Shown: one piece after another, positions 16,189 through 25,981 of the stretch | Layout of the letters: each line of letters begins with the position of its first letter | Position numbering within the stretch: position 1 is the stretch's first letter | NCBI GenBank assembly: GCA_038214135.1 | Contig: JBBQSD010000006.1 | Coordinates: forward strand, 36,396-100,395 | DNA length: 64,000 bases | Origin: JANLSE01 sp038214135 | Lineage (GTDB): Bacteria; Chloroflexota; Chloroflexia; Chloroflexales; Roseiflexaceae | Direction: 5' to 3' | Notes under the pieces: generated by a model | Told to the model about the DNA's origin: nothing | Databases searched by the model: none | The model's input: only the letters and a program-made list of their open reading frames with translations | Position numbers and translations under genes: made by a program

Positions 16189-17301
16189 GTGACTATTTCT
16201 CGCGAGCTGCACACGTCCACAACCCGGGACCAGCGGACGCGTCTCCCCGCCACTGTTCGGACGCCCATCTCCCCTAGCGATACGCCCAACGATCCGTTCG
16301 AGATCGGTTCTGGTCCACAACTCGCCGCCCTTTTAGAAGATGAAGAACTCTTCGCAGAAGAGATCATCGATGAAGATCTTGATCGTGAAGGCCTCGCAAC
16401 CGATGACCCGGTTCGGATCTATTTGCGTGAGATTGGGCGCGTTCATCTGCTGACTGCCCAGGAAGAAACGCAGATTGCTCAGGCAATCGAGCGTGGTGAA
16501 GAATCAGCCGATCGATTGCGCCGCCTCGAATTTGCTGTCGATGAACAACCGCGCCTCCAACGCCACAAACGCGAGGGTGAGTCCGCTCGCGAACGGCTCA
16601 TCCAAGCAAATCTGCGGCTCGTTGTCAGTATTGCCAAAAAATACCTCCGTCATGGCATGTCGATGCTCGATCTGATCCAGGAAGGCAATATTGGCCTGAT
16701 GCGTGCAACCGAGAAATTCGATTACCGGCGTGGCTACAAGTTCTCAACCTATGCAACCTGGTGGATTCGCCAGGCCATTACCCGTGCAATTGCCGATCAA
16801 AGCCGAACCATTCGCCTGCCCGTTCACGTTGGCGAAACGATCAATCGCGTCATTCGAACAAGTAATCGCATCCAGCAGATGACTGGCCGCGAACCGACCT
16901 CAGATGAAATTGCAACCGAGCTTGGCATTCCAGCCGAGAAGGTTCGCCGGGTGCTCGAAGCATCTCGTCAGACAATCTCGCTCGAAACTCCGGTTGGCGC
17001 AGAGGGCGATTCCGTTCTTGGCGATTTTATCGAGGATGGCAGTACGGCGGCTCCCCTCGAAAGTGCAGCCCAACGCATTCTTCGCGAACAGATCGAAATC
17101 GTGTTGGACAAATTGCCAGAGCGTGAGCGGAAGATCATTCAGCTTCGCTATGGCTTGCAGGATGGCCGCTACCGAACCCTGGAAGAGGTTGGCCGCGAAT
17201 TTGGCATCACTCGTGAACGCATCCGCCAGATCGAGGCCCGCGTGCTTCGTAAACTACGCCACCCACGCTATGGCTGTAGCCTCCGTTCCTACTTGGATTA
17301 A
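16189..17301 (+). CDS. rpoD: Principal-type RNA polymerase sigma factor (RpoD/SigA group)
   Basis: A 370-residue sigma-70 protein. Region 1.2 is DDPVRIYLREIGRVHLLTAQ (about 72-91). Region 2 contains NLRLVVSIAKKYLRHGMSML, DLIQEGNIGLMRA, FDYRRGYKFSTYATWWIRQA and the IRLPVH that opens region 3. Region 4 ends in REFGITRERIRQIEARVLRK. Region 1.1 is replaced by a short acidic stretch (LLEDEELFAEEIIDEDLD), so the protein is shorter than the E. coli form, as in many Chloroflexi. Group 1 versus group 2 status cannot be proved without the genome. GTG start preceded by GGTGGG; promoter and terminator are both visible. Confidence 0.93.
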   Translation: MTISRELHTSTTRDQRTRLPATVRTPISPSDTPNDPFEIGSGPQLAALLEDEELFAEEIIDEDLDREGLATDDPVRIYLREIGRVHLLTAQEETQIAQAIERGEESADRLRRLEFAVDEQPRLQRHKREGESARERLIQANLRLVVSIAKKYLRHGMSMLDLIQEGNIGLMRATEKFDYRRGYKFSTYATWWIRQAITRAIADQSRTIRLPVHVGETINRVIRTSNRIQQMTGREPTSDEIATELGIPAEKVRRVLEASRQTISLETPVGAEGDSVLGDFIEDGSTAAPLESAAQRILREQIEIVLDKLPERERKIIQLRYGLQDGRYRTLEEVGREFGITRERIRQIEARVLRKLRHPRYGCSLRSYLD

Positions 17302-17318
17302 CCTCTCCTGCTGTTCTC

Positions 17319-17349
17319 GCCCTCTCCCTATGCGGGAGAGGGCTTTTTT
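17319..17349 (+). terminator. Rho-independent terminator of rpoD
   Basis: GCCCTCTCCC / GGGAGAGGGC ten-pair stem with five-base loop, then TTTTTT; starts 18 bases after the stop codon. Confidence 0.9.
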
Positions 17350-17424
17350 GTGCCACAAACGATACTCCCCTATTAATTCAATCTGCGAAATCTGCGGATG
17401 AATATTGGATATAACTCAACCCTC

Positions 17425-17453
17425 TTTACAAAAAAGAACTGATGTGCTACAAT
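17425..17453 (+). promoter_or_regulatory. Sigma-70-type promoter for the Sak4-like gene
   Basis: TTTACA (17425-17430), 17-base spacer, TACAAT (17448-17453), about 95 bases before the start codon. Confidence 0.65.
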
Positions 17454-17546
17454 CGCGGTAACACGATGGCGCGTTGATAGGGGAAGAGCCGCTATATTGG
17501 AAAACGAGCAACGGCCGGCGCGTCGTCCCACAAAAGGAGTGGAGCC

Positions 17547-18656
17547 ATGTTCCAGCGATTGGATGAGTTACAGACTGGCAGCATGTATATCTTGACTGGC
17601 CAGGCTGGTGCAGGGAAATCGCACTTAGCAGCGAGTGCGCGGCGTACAGGCACACTATGGGTGCTGGACACAGAGGGTGCTGCTCAGAATCTGGCTGGTA
17701 AACCAGGTATCCACCGCCGTATTCAAGTCATGCAATCGCTGTCGTTGCGAACGCTGATTGGCGGTATGGAAGAAATTAAATCGGCTGGCAAAGCAGGCGA
17801 TACCATTCTGCTCGACTCGATCTCGAAAGTCTTTCAAGCCATGCGCGCCCATGCTCAGCGGCGAGCTGGTGGAGAAACAGATCGTAAGACTGGGATTGGC
17901 TTCGATGAGCATGCCTCGGTCAACCGCAACATGCAGGCTGTCTATACCGCACTAACCGAACTCAAGCAAGCTGGGTTCCATGTAATCATCATTGGGCATC
18001 TTGGGCGCAAATATCGCGTCGATGATACCGGCATGCAGGATGAAGGCTTGCGGGTGCTCGCCGATGATCAGATCGCCTACGAAGCCGACGCAATCCTTCT
18101 GGTCGAGCGCGAGGGCGATGAGCGCAGCATTACGCCAATTATCAAGCCACCACGCCCAGTACATCTGAAGCTCCATCGGCGCTACCCAGCAACGCTGGCG
18201 ACGATCTATCCCGATCAAGTACCAGATGGCGAGAAGGCCGTGAAAGGGCGCAAGGGCGATGGCGCAAAAGGGCGTGTCAGCGATTCTGCGGCTGCTCATC
18301 CGGATGGCGAGGAATCAGAAAGTGATGCCGAACCAACTGCTCAGATGCTGCCTGAGCAAGTAGCTTCGGTTGCACCAGCGATAGAGGAACCACGCGCGGT
18401 TCGATCTGAGGCCGCCGCCTCGCCCAATCGCCAAGCCACCCAGGCAGCCGGCCAGCCACCCCGCGATCCCGTCGAGGCCGAGCAGCGTTTCTTTGCTCGC
18501 TATGCTGAGGCCATTGGTGGCACAACCTGGGGTGCCGTGCAGCGCTTCCTCGAAAGCCGCGCCCCACGGCCAACAACCGTTGAGGGCTGGATTTCGGTGG
18601 CCGAACAGGTGCGTGAGCGTTCCCGCCGCGATGGTCACGCTGCCCGAGCCGCGTAA
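17547..18656 (+). CDS. Sak4-like RecA-fold ATPase (AAA_24 family) with long linker
   Basis: A 369-residue protein. The N-terminal 225 residues form a single RecA-like ATPase: Walker A GQAGAGKSHLA (18-28), Walker B DTILLDSIS, the sensor-like VIIIGHLGRKYRV. This resembles the AAA_24/Sak4 group of phage single-strand annealing or RecA-paralogue proteins. A low-complexity linker rich in Ala, Pro, Gln and Glu (about 235-305) follows. A helical C-terminal module (AEQRFFARYAEAIGGTTWGA to VAEQVRERSRR) may bind a partner. AAAGGAGTGGAG precedes the ATG. No phage genes surround it and it has its own promoter, so it seems a resident cellular gene. A DNA repair or recombination role is inferred only from the family. 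Confidence 0.75.
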   Translation: MFQRLDELQTGSMYILTGQAGAGKSHLAASARRTGTLWVLDTEGAAQNLAGKPGIHRRIQVMQSLSLRTLIGGMEEIKSAGKAGDTILLDSISKVFQAMRAHAQRRAGGETDRKTGIGFDEHASVNRNMQAVYTALTELKQAGFHVIIIGHLGRKYRVDDTGMQDEGLRVLADDQIAYEADAILLVEREGDERSITPIIKPPRPVHLKLHRRYPATLATIYPDQVPDGEKAVKGRKGDGAKGRVSDSAAAHPDGEESESDAEPTAQMLPEQVASVAPAIEEPRAVRSEAAASPNRQATQAAGQPPRDPVEAEQRFFARYAEAIGGTTWGAVQRFLESRAPRPTTVEGWISVAEQVRERSRRDGHAARAA

Positions 18657-18691
18657 TTGCCCTATGTCGTAGTGTGGAGTCGTTGTCCGTA

Positions 18692-18725
18692 TGGAATGTG
18701 GCAGCCATGCTGCCGCAAAGCCGCT
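18692..18725. repeat. Dispersed palindromic repeat, half copy 3
   Basis: TGGAATGTGGCAGCCATGCT then GCCGCAAAGC. It carries only the GGCAGCCATGCTGCC palindrome of copies 1 and 2. It is 66 bases upstream of the phosphodiester glycosidase start codon. Confidence 0.6.
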
Positions 18726-18790
18726 ACATACCAAAGATGTACACAACCATGCTATCATGTGCCCCGATTTCAGGAAAAAATGGAGGGGCC

Positions 18791-19696
18791 ATGGTCAAGC
18801 TGGATAGGCAGAAGATCCGGGGGCGGCGAGCGGTGCTGGCCAGCATGCTGGCCGCACCGCTGCTGCTCGCCAGCTGTGGCCGCGAGCAGCGCGCATCCGC
18901 GCCCGCCGCCCCACGCTTGCTTGCAACCCTGATCCCCACCCAGGAACTTTCGGCCACAGTACCACCAATCCCATCTGCCAATCCCATCTCCCTTCCCTCA
19001 GAAGATACTGGCTGGCAGTCCGGGGGAACTGGTATCGCAGTACGCCATATGCGTGTTCCCGTAGCGGCCACATCGGCGCACGTTCCATTCGTCATCGTGC
19101 AGCTCGATCCCGCCCAGGCACCATTGCGGGTTGGGTATGATCCAACCAAACCACGGGTGTTACGCACATGGTTTACCGCAGAACGGCCTATGGTAGCGAT
19201 CAATGGTGGCTACTTCGCCGCCGATTATCAAAGCACTGCACTGGTGATCCAGGATGGCATCGCCAACGGCGAGAGCTACAACGGCTTTGGTGGGATGCTT
19301 GCGGTGCATAGCGATGGCACCGTGGAACTGCGCCCGCTGCGCGATCTGCCCTATGATGCCAATGAACCGCTGGCCCATGCAACCCAATCCTCGCCAATGT
19401 TGGTCTTCCCTGGCGGTGTAGCTGCCGAACTTCAGGAAGATGGCCAGCGTGCCCGCCGCAGCGTGGTCGCCATTGATCAGCGTGGCCGGCTCCTGTTCAT
19501 CGTTGGGCCAACCAGTGGGCTCACCCTGAGCGAGTTGGCACACTGGCTGGCCGATAGCGATCTCGATATTGATCGCGCACTCAATCTGGATGGCGGCTCC
19601 TCAACAGGCCTGTTTCTGGCCAGCGGGCCAATCAACGAAGCCATCGACTCATTCAGCCCTCTTCCAATCGTTATCCTCGCCGGTACGCAACCATAA
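18791..19696 (+). CDS. Lipoprotein with phosphodiester glycosidase (NAGPA/DUF2233) domain
   Basis: A 301-residue protein. Its N-terminus is a basic RRAVLASMLAAPLLLASC signal with lipobox LLAS-C about residue 28, then an Ala/Pro-rich spacer and the catalytic domain from about 100. Domain landmarks are MVAINGGYFAADYQSTALVI, GFGGMLAVHSDGTVEL, RRSVVAIDQRG and the terminal LNLDGGSSTGLFL. The family hydrolyses GlcNAc-1-phosphodiesters in eukaryotes, and in bacteria acts on exopolysaccharide or wall phosphodiesters. It is expected outside the membrane. The start at 18791 has TGGAGGGG upstream; longer readings run through the repeat. Monocistronic; substrate unknown. Confidence 0.85.
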   Translation: MVKLDRQKIRGRRAVLASMLAAPLLLASCGREQRASAPAAPRLLATLIPTQELSATVPPIPSANPISLPSEDTGWQSGGTGIAVRHMRVPVAATSAHVPFVIVQLDPAQAPLRVGYDPTKPRVLRTWFTAERPMVAINGGYFAADYQSTALVIQDGIANGESYNGFGGMLAVHSDGTVELRPLRDLPYDANEPLAHATQSSPMLVFPGGVAAELQEDGQRARRSVVAIDQRGRLLFIVGPTSGLTLSELAHWLADSDLDIDRALNLDGGSSTGLFLASGPINEAIDSFSPLPIVILAGTQP

Positions 19697-19766
19697 GCCA
19701 TGCTTGCCTGAGTGCATAGCTCACCGTAGAGACGCAAGATGTGCTGCACTCTGATAAAATTCATAC

Positions 19767-19808
19767 TTGACAAACTAATACTATTAGTTTAATATCTAAT
19801 TGTATTAG
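19767..19808 (+). promoter_or_regulatory. Strong promoter with overlapping double operator (likely TetR sites)
   Basis: TTGACA (19767-19772), a 17-base spacer and TATA-type -10 TAATAT (19790-19795) are near-consensus. A perfect 15-base palindrome ACTAATACTATTAGT (19774-19788) fills the spacer, and a second, CTAATTGTATTAG (19796-19808), starts one base after the -10. Occupancy of either would block polymerase. The tetR gene in the operon is the obvious candidate repressor. Confidence 0.8.
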
Positions 19809-19832
19809 TTATTAAGGATGAAGGAGTTTCCG

Positions 19833-20558
19833 ATGCGCATCACGACTCATGGATCGTATTTGGTGCAACTGACGCGCTACCCGCGTTTGTTCCCGGTTAA
19901 TTGCTATCTGGTACGCGAAGAAACCAGCCTGACGCTGATTGATACGGGGATTCCTGGTAGTGCGCCAGCTATACTATCGGCGGCTCGCGATATTGGCCTG
20001 CCGATCCAGCGCATTATGCTTACCCATGCTCATTTCGATCATCTTGGATCGCTTGACGCCCTCACACAATTACTTCCTACTGCGGAAGTATGCGCTTCTG
20101 CACGCGATGCACGCTTCATGAGCGGTGATATGAGCCTTGATGCGGATGAACCGCAACCATTACGCGGGAGTTATCTGAAAGTCGCAACCAAGCCAAGCCA
20201 ATTCGTACAGGATGGGGATCAAATCGGTTCGCTTCAGGTTATTTGTACACCTGGCCACACGCCTGGCCATATTGCGTTCTTCGATACCCGCAATGGCACA
20301 CTGATTGCAGGCGATGCGTTCCAGACACGCGCTGGTTTGGCGGTATCTGGTACACTCAAGCTGATGTTCCCATTCCCGGCAATGGCGACATGGCAACGCC
20401 CATTGGCGCTTGAGAGCGCACGAAAGCTCGGATCTCTGCAACCAACACGATTAGCCGTTGGTCATGGTGAGGTGCTTGAAAGCCCACAGGCGGCGATGGA
20501 TCTGGCGATCAGCGTGGCTGCCCGGGAAGTCGAAGGAGTCCAAACCCATGGCGCGTAG
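19833..20558 (+). CDS. Metallo-beta-lactamase-fold hydrolase
   Basis: A 241-residue cytosolic enzyme with the MBL signature THAHFDHLG (near residues 65-73), further ligands in TPGHTPGHIAF, GDAFQ and the terminal VGHGE. All expected Zn-binding positions of the glyoxalase-II-like/lactonase-like group are present. Its reaction (thioester, lactone or other ester hydrolysis) cannot be told. The start at 19833 is chosen because AAGGAG precedes it by 6-7 bases; an ATG 15 bases earlier overlaps that site. It is the first gene behind the operator-controlled promoter. Its last 11 bases overlap the tetR gene, indicating co-transcription. Such pairs often answer a small toxic ligand that the enzyme degrades. 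Confidence 0.9.
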   Translation: MRITTHGSYLVQLTRYPRLFPVNCYLVREETSLTLIDTGIPGSAPAILSAARDIGLPIQRIMLTHAHFDHLGSLDALTQLLPTAEVCASARDARFMSGDMSLDADEPQPLRGSYLKVATKPSQFVQDGDQIGSLQVICTPGHTPGHIAFFDTRNGTLIAGDAFQTRAGLAVSGTLKLMFPFPAMATWQRPLALESARKLGSLQPTRLAVGHGEVLESPQAAMDLAISVAAREVEGVQTHGA

Positions 20559-21120
20559 TGTTGGCATTGATCGAACGCGTATCGTTGAGGTTGCCGCTGC
20601 TCTGGCCGATGCCAATGGATATGAGCAACTGACAATGGCACCGATCGCGGCACAGCTTGGGGTACGCCTGCCATCGCTCTACAATCACATCGATGGTCTG
20701 CCAGGGTTGCGGCGTGAGCTAGCATTATTTGGCACACGCCAACTCTACGAACGCCTCAGCCGCGCAACAATAGGAAAATCATCTGATGACGCAATTCTTG
20801 CCTTTGCCCGGGCCTTCCGCAGCTATATCATTGAGCATCCGGGTTGCTATGCCGCCACGGTGCATGCGCCAGCACCAAATGATCTTGAACAACAGCAGAC
20901 GAGCCAGGCAATTATTGATGTAGTTCTGGCAGTCCTGGAACCATACGGACTCGATCCACAAGCGGCAATTCATGCCGTCCGTGGGCTACGCAGCATCGTT
21001 CATGGCTTTGCAACACTGGAAATGCTTGGTGGCTTCGGGATGCCGCTTGATCGTGAGGAGAGCTTTCAGCGCCTGCTGCATGCCTATCTTGTTGGCCTCC
21101 ATCAGGCTGTTACGCCATAG
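20548..21120 (+). CDS. TetR-family transcriptional regulator (WHG-type C-terminal domain)
   Basis: A 190-residue repressor. The HTH is at about 10-55: IVEVAAALADANGYEQLTMA, then PIAAQLGVRLPSLYNHIDGL. The ligand-binding half includes FARAFRSYIIEHPGCYAAT and AIHAVRGLRSIVHGFATLE, as in the TetR_C_33/WHG group. AAGGAG is located eight bases before the ATG at 20548, inside the MBL gene. The 11-base overlap and shared promoter imply negative autoregulation through the two palindromes upstream of the operon. The inducing ligand is unknown. Confidence 0.92.
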   Translation: MARSVGIDRTRIVEVAAALADANGYEQLTMAPIAAQLGVRLPSLYNHIDGLPGLRRELALFGTRQLYERLSRATIGKSSDDAILAFARAFRSYIIEHPGCYAATVHAPAPNDLEQQQTSQAIIDVVLAVLEPYGLDPQAAIHAVRGLRSIVHGFATLEMLGGFGMPLDREESFQRLLHAYLVGLHQAVTP

Positions 21121-21137
21121 TGGCAAATAATAGCAAA

Positions 21138-21180
21138 GAACAAGTGAACAAGCAGCAGATCGCCCCATGTTCACTTGTTC
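21138..21180. terminator. Long inverted repeat between convergent tetR and M42 genes
   Basis: GAACAAGTGAACA (21138-21150) and TGTTCACTTGTTC (21168-21180) are perfect 13-base arms around a 17-base loop. There is no clear T-run, so it may be a bidirectional attenuating hairpin instead of a strong terminator. Confidence 0.5.
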
Positions 21181-21199
21181 CTGTTATTGGACAAGCAGG

Positions 21200-22258
21200 T
21201 TATTCGGGGATGAAGCTGGTCTGCTCGCTCAGTGATCGAACAAAAGCGGCAATCAGGCGTGCAGTCTGCTCAACATCCACAAGTTCGATCATCTCGTTTG
21301 GCGAATGCATATAGCGATTTGGAATCGAAACAACTGCACTGGCGATTCCGCCGCGCACGGTATGGATCGAATCGGCATCGGTTCCTGTATAGCGTGGGTT
21401 AATCTGGATGCTATATGGGATGCCCTCACGCTCCGCGATGGCAATCAGCATGTCATACACAACCGGGCTGCCTGCTGAACCCCGCGAAATAACCGGGCCA
21501 CCACCAAGCTTGACCTCGCCCTGCTGCTGCTTATTTGCACCAGGATAATCTGTCGCAAAAGTGACATCGACGGCAATCGCAACCTGTGGATCATAACTGA
21601 ATGCCGCTACTTGTGCGCCACCAAGGGTGATCTCCTCCTGGGCACTGGCAACCGCCGCAACCGATACATATGGGCGATCCTGGGCCAGCAGGCGCAATGC
21701 TTCAAGTACGGTAAACGCGCCAACACGATTATCCACACTGCGCGAGACAATTCGGCCATTGGGGAACTCATACACAGGCGCATCGATCACACCAGTTGTG
21801 CCAACTCGAATGCGTTCCTGAGCCTCAGCCTTGTTGCGTGCGCCAATATCGATCCATAGATCATCAATCGTGCTGACCTTCTCGCGGTCGGCTGTCTTCA
21901 TCAGATGGATGGGTTTTTTGCCAATCACCCCAATAACATCGCTCTGGCGACCCTTCAGCAGAATTCGTTGACCAACCAGCACCTGCGAATCCCACCCGCC
22001 GACACCCGCAAAAAACAGGTAGCCGTCATCATCGATATGGCTGATCATGACGCCAATCTCATCGATATGGCCTGCAAGGAGCACGCGAGGTGTGCCAGCA
22101 TCAAGGGCAGCAAACGCATTCCCCCGCACATCGCCCCATGTGCGATCCGCAAAAGCTCCCGCCTCCTCACGCCAAACCCGCGCAGCCGCAGCTTCATCGG
22201 GGGCTGGGCCGGGTGTGGAGAGCAAACGCTTAAAAAAGGCCAGCGAAGACTCGTTCAT
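21200..22258 (-). CDS. M42-family glutamyl/leucyl aminopeptidase
   Basis: A 352-residue cytosolic metallo-aminopeptidase of the tetrahedral M42 group. Metal ligands and catalytic residues are visible: AGHIDEIG (His, near residue 63), the bridging Asp in SVDNRVGA, the general-base pair in AQEEITLGG, the Asp in IAVDVTF and the terminal His in YMHSPNE. The PDZ-like insertion is VIGKKPIHLM. The enzyme trims short peptides after proteasome or Lon-type degradation. The start at 22258 is chosen because AAGG lies eight bases upstream; more upstream ATGs have poorer spacing. Single gene. Confidence 0.92.
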   Translation of the reverse strand: MNESSLAFFKRLLSTPGPAPDEAAAARVWREEAGAFADRTWGDVRGNAFAALDAGTPRVLLAGHIDEIGVMISHIDDDGYLFFAGVGGWDSQVLVGQRILLKGRQSDVIGVIGKKPIHLMKTADREKVSTIDDLWIDIGARNKAEAQERIRVGTTGVIDAPVYEFPNGRIVSRSVDNRVGAFTVLEALRLLAQDRPYVSVAAVASAQEEITLGGAQVAAFSYDPQVAIAVDVTFATDYPGANKQQQGEVKLGGGPVISRGSAGSPVVYDMLIAIAEREGIPYSIQINPRYTGTDADSIHTVRGGIASAVVSIPNRYMHSPNEMIELVDVEQTARLIAAFVRSLSEQTSFIPE

Positions 22259-22355
22259 CCTCATATCCTTCATATATAGGGCACAGCTGGTATACCCATA
22301 CAAACACACAGAACACAGCGATATCGATCGCTGCTACCCCTAAAGATACCCTATT

Positions 22356-23513
22356 CTACCGCATTGTGTGTTGTGCGATGCTTGGTGCAGCAATTAGGTT
22401 CAGTCGCTGGCTAAAGCCCTGGCGAGCGCGCTCGAGATACCTGTCCGCCTCGGACATTCGCACCGTTGCTCGATTGGCAACTTCAACACTGAAGCTGCCA
22501 TAGAAGGCCAGCATGTCGTCCAATGCGGCCATCTCCGTCTCCAGCCCCGAAAGATAGTAGGCATGGGCCTGGGTCAGCGCCGCTGGTGGTCGCAAGGCAC
22601 TAATAGTGGTATACGAGCCATCGAGAGTATCACGCAGGCGGCGAGCCGCTGCAGCATGGGTTGTCGATGAGCCGCCTGGCCGATTTGTCGCAGCACGATA
22701 TTCATCAATTGCCGCTCGCAGCCGTACCCGCGGCTGCTCAATCGCACTAAGATACGCAAGAACACGGGCATCGTCGCTGGGACGTAATTCCGAAAGAACC
22801 ACCTCGGGTTGGTTGTTGGGTGCTGTCGTGAGCGGAATAGGCGCGATAGCAGCAGCAGTGGCCGCTTCACGGGCAAGCTGCTCATTCCGTGCAACCGCTG
22901 ATCGCAATACCATATTGAGCGCCAGCGTCAGCGCCAATAATAGAATTGGAACGCTCCACAGAAATATGCGCGCACGGCCCATATCGCGGCGCGTTTGCCG
23001 AAAGTTGACCCACCACGACTCGCCCTGGCTGCGTGCCTGTAGCTCGTGTTCAATCACGGCCTGGGCATCGAGTGGGCGCGCACTTTTAATGCCATCCGCA
23101 GCACGGCGCAACCAGTTGGCATTCGTGACAGTAGCTAGTGTGGCTGTTGGTGAAGTCGTTTCAGGTACTTCAGTTGTTGTCTCGCTCACTGGCGTGGGTA
23201 TGCTGCTCTCCGCTGCTGCTGCTGTATTCACACGGCTACGCTGCTCAAGCCAGGCTAATCCCTGGCTGGCACGCTCGTTCTTCGGGTTAATTGCCAATAC
23301 CGAGCGCAGACAGAACGCAATCGCCTGGGAATCGTCAAGCGTGCCCGAGAGCCACAGCCAGCCAGATTCATGCTGCGGGTTGAGCTGTACTGCACGCGAC
23401 AATAGGCCAGCGGCGACACGCCGTTGCCCGCCGCGTGCTGCTGCGACGCCACGCTCAAACAGGCGCTCGGCCTCGCGTTCATTTGCTCGAATCGCTGTAT
23501 CTGCCATATTCAC
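22356..23513 (-). CDS. TPR-containing single-pass membrane protein, unknown function
   Basis: A 385-residue protein. The N-terminal 95 residues are about two TPR units (AERLFERGVAAARGGQRRVA, NPQHESGWLWLSGTL, NPKNERASQGLAWLE). A Thr/Pro/Ala-rich linker (about 95-135) and a basic helical stretch follow. One membrane helix (FLWSVPILLLALTLALNMVL, about 190-209) leads to an extracytoplasmic, alanine-rich coiled region. It starts at GTG 23513 or ATG 23507; neither has a convincing Shine-Dalgarno sequence. The opposite strand shows a long open frame as a shadow of the Arg/Ala-rich codons. I do not recognise the outer domain. A peptidoglycan or envelope scaffolding role would be a guess. Confidence 0.75.
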   Translation of the reverse strand: MNMADTAIRANEREAERLFERGVAAARGGQRRVAAGLLSRAVQLNPQHESGWLWLSGTLDDSQAIAFCLRSVLAINPKNERASQGLAWLEQRSRVNTAAAAESSIPTPVSETTTEVPETTSPTATLATVTNANWLRRAADGIKSARPLDAQAVIEHELQARSQGESWWVNFRQTRRDMGRARIFLWSVPILLLALTLALNMVLRSAVARNEQLAREAATAAAIAPIPLTTAPNNQPEVVLSELRPSDDARVLAYLSAIEQPRVRLRAAIDEYRAATNRPGGSSTTHAAAARRLRDTLDGSYTTISALRPPAALTQAHAYYLSGLETEMAALDDMLAFYGSFSVEVANRATVRMSEADRYLERARQGFSQRLNLIAAPSIAQHTMR

Positions 23514-23581
23514 ATGCCGAAGTAAGAAGAGCAGTCGATCTCATCTATAAACAAAGGTTCAATCAAACACAATGTTTATAT

Positions 23582-24895
<1,314 letters not shown>

Positions 24896-25014
24896 GCTGG
24901 CCTTATTCAGTACGCCCCCAGCTCTCGCAGGCGGTCGTTATCAATGTCGCAGAACGATCATACGTGCTTTAAGTGCAGTGCGGATCATACGCACATCCCC
25001 GATCTTCTCCCACC

Positions 25015-25044
25015 ATTATACGCAATTCGATGATAGGGTGTCAA
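25015..25044 (-). promoter_or_regulatory. Promoter for the GH18 gene
   Basis: On the minus strand TTGACA (25044-25039), 18-base spacer, TATAAT (25020-25015). It implies a leader of about 110 bases before the GH18 start. GATCATACG occurs twice in that leader. Confidence 0.75.
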
Positions 25045-25131
25045 GGGTTTCTCGCAAATTACAGCCTACAATTCAATAAGGGCGCAGCTCGCTGCACCCC
25101 ACTGAACTCCCAATTTGCTGAAATATCTTGC

Positions 25132-25746
25132 CTAGCTCATAGCGAAGGTCTGCCCTGGCCGCATCGATAACTCTTCTGCAAGGCGAGCCAGGCCGCGATG
25201 CTGCAGGGCTTTGACCGAACCGACCGTTCGCCCAAGGGATGCCGCTACTTCCGCAAGGCTGCGATCCTCGGTGAAGCGCAGTCGCAGCACAACTCGCTGA
25301 TCGTTTGTCAGAACACCCATCACCTGTTGAATTTCGTGATGTGCCATTCGCATCATAATCGTCTCATCGAGCGGTTCGCTATCACCCGGTAATCCGTCAT
25401 CAAGTGGCACCGAAGGGCGTCGGCGCGATTGGCGCATAATATCCATGCTACGGGCATAGGCGATCCGATACAACCACGCAGAAAAAGGCCAGCCCCGATC
25501 TTCATATCGCCCCAGGCTTTCGAGCACCTTGACAAAGACATCATTGCAAATATCTTCGGCAAGCTGTGGGTCACCAACACGACTAGCGACATAGCGGCGG
25601 ACGAGCGGGGCATAACGCTCGTACAGCCAGCCAATTGCATCTGGATCGCCGCTCTTCGCGCGTGCAATCACAGCCGACTCAGGAGCAGGAGCCTCGCTTA
25701 ATGGCGCAGCAGCCGAGGCATAAACAGCATCGGACCAGGAGTGCAT
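25132..25746 (-). CDS. ECF-type RNA polymerase sigma factor
   Basis: A 204-residue sigma factor with only regions 2 and 4. Region 2: IGWLYERYAPLVRRYVASRV, DICNDVFVKVLESL, FSAWLYRIAYARSMD. Region 4: VLTNDQRVVLRLRFTEDRSL, AEVAASLGRTVGSVKALQHR. The start at 25746 has GAGAGGG about six bases upstream. No anti-sigma gene (zinc-binding or single-pass) lies directly downstream, which is unusual for ECF factors; the GH18 protein follows after about 240 bases. Regulation and targets are therefore unknown. The 235-base gap upstream shows no clear gene. Confidence 0.92.
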   Translation of the reverse strand: MHSWSDAVYASAAAPLSEAPAPESAVIARAKSGDPDAIGWLYERYAPLVRRYVASRVGDPQLAEDICNDVFVKVLESLGRYEDRGWPFSAWLYRIAYARSMDIMRQSRRRPSVPLDDGLPGDSEPLDETIMMRMAHHEIQQVMGVLTNDQRVVLRLRFTEDRSLAEVAASLGRTVGSVKALQHRGLARLAEELSMRPGQTFAMS

Positions 25747-25981
25747 ACAGAGCCCTCTCTCGCAACAAGTGATCAACAGTCATAACAGCATGCATATTGG
25801 TGGTGCTCCTATGATGCGCGAGAGCGATGAATACCTGGTGAGCAGTTTGTATTTGGCTATGCGATGCAGCAATCCGCTGTTCTTGCCAGATGAACGCGCT
25901 TTGTGTGGTGTTGGGCAGCTAAATGGGCAACCATATGCTGAATCAGATGACTTAACGACGGTGTGTCGTGATGACGAACTC

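Noticed and set aside
22606..23550. Plus-strand open frame of 314 residues, Arg/Ser/Ala-rich
   Set aside because: It is antisense to the TPR membrane protein, whose domains and membrane helix are convincing; the frame reflects GC-rich codon positions.
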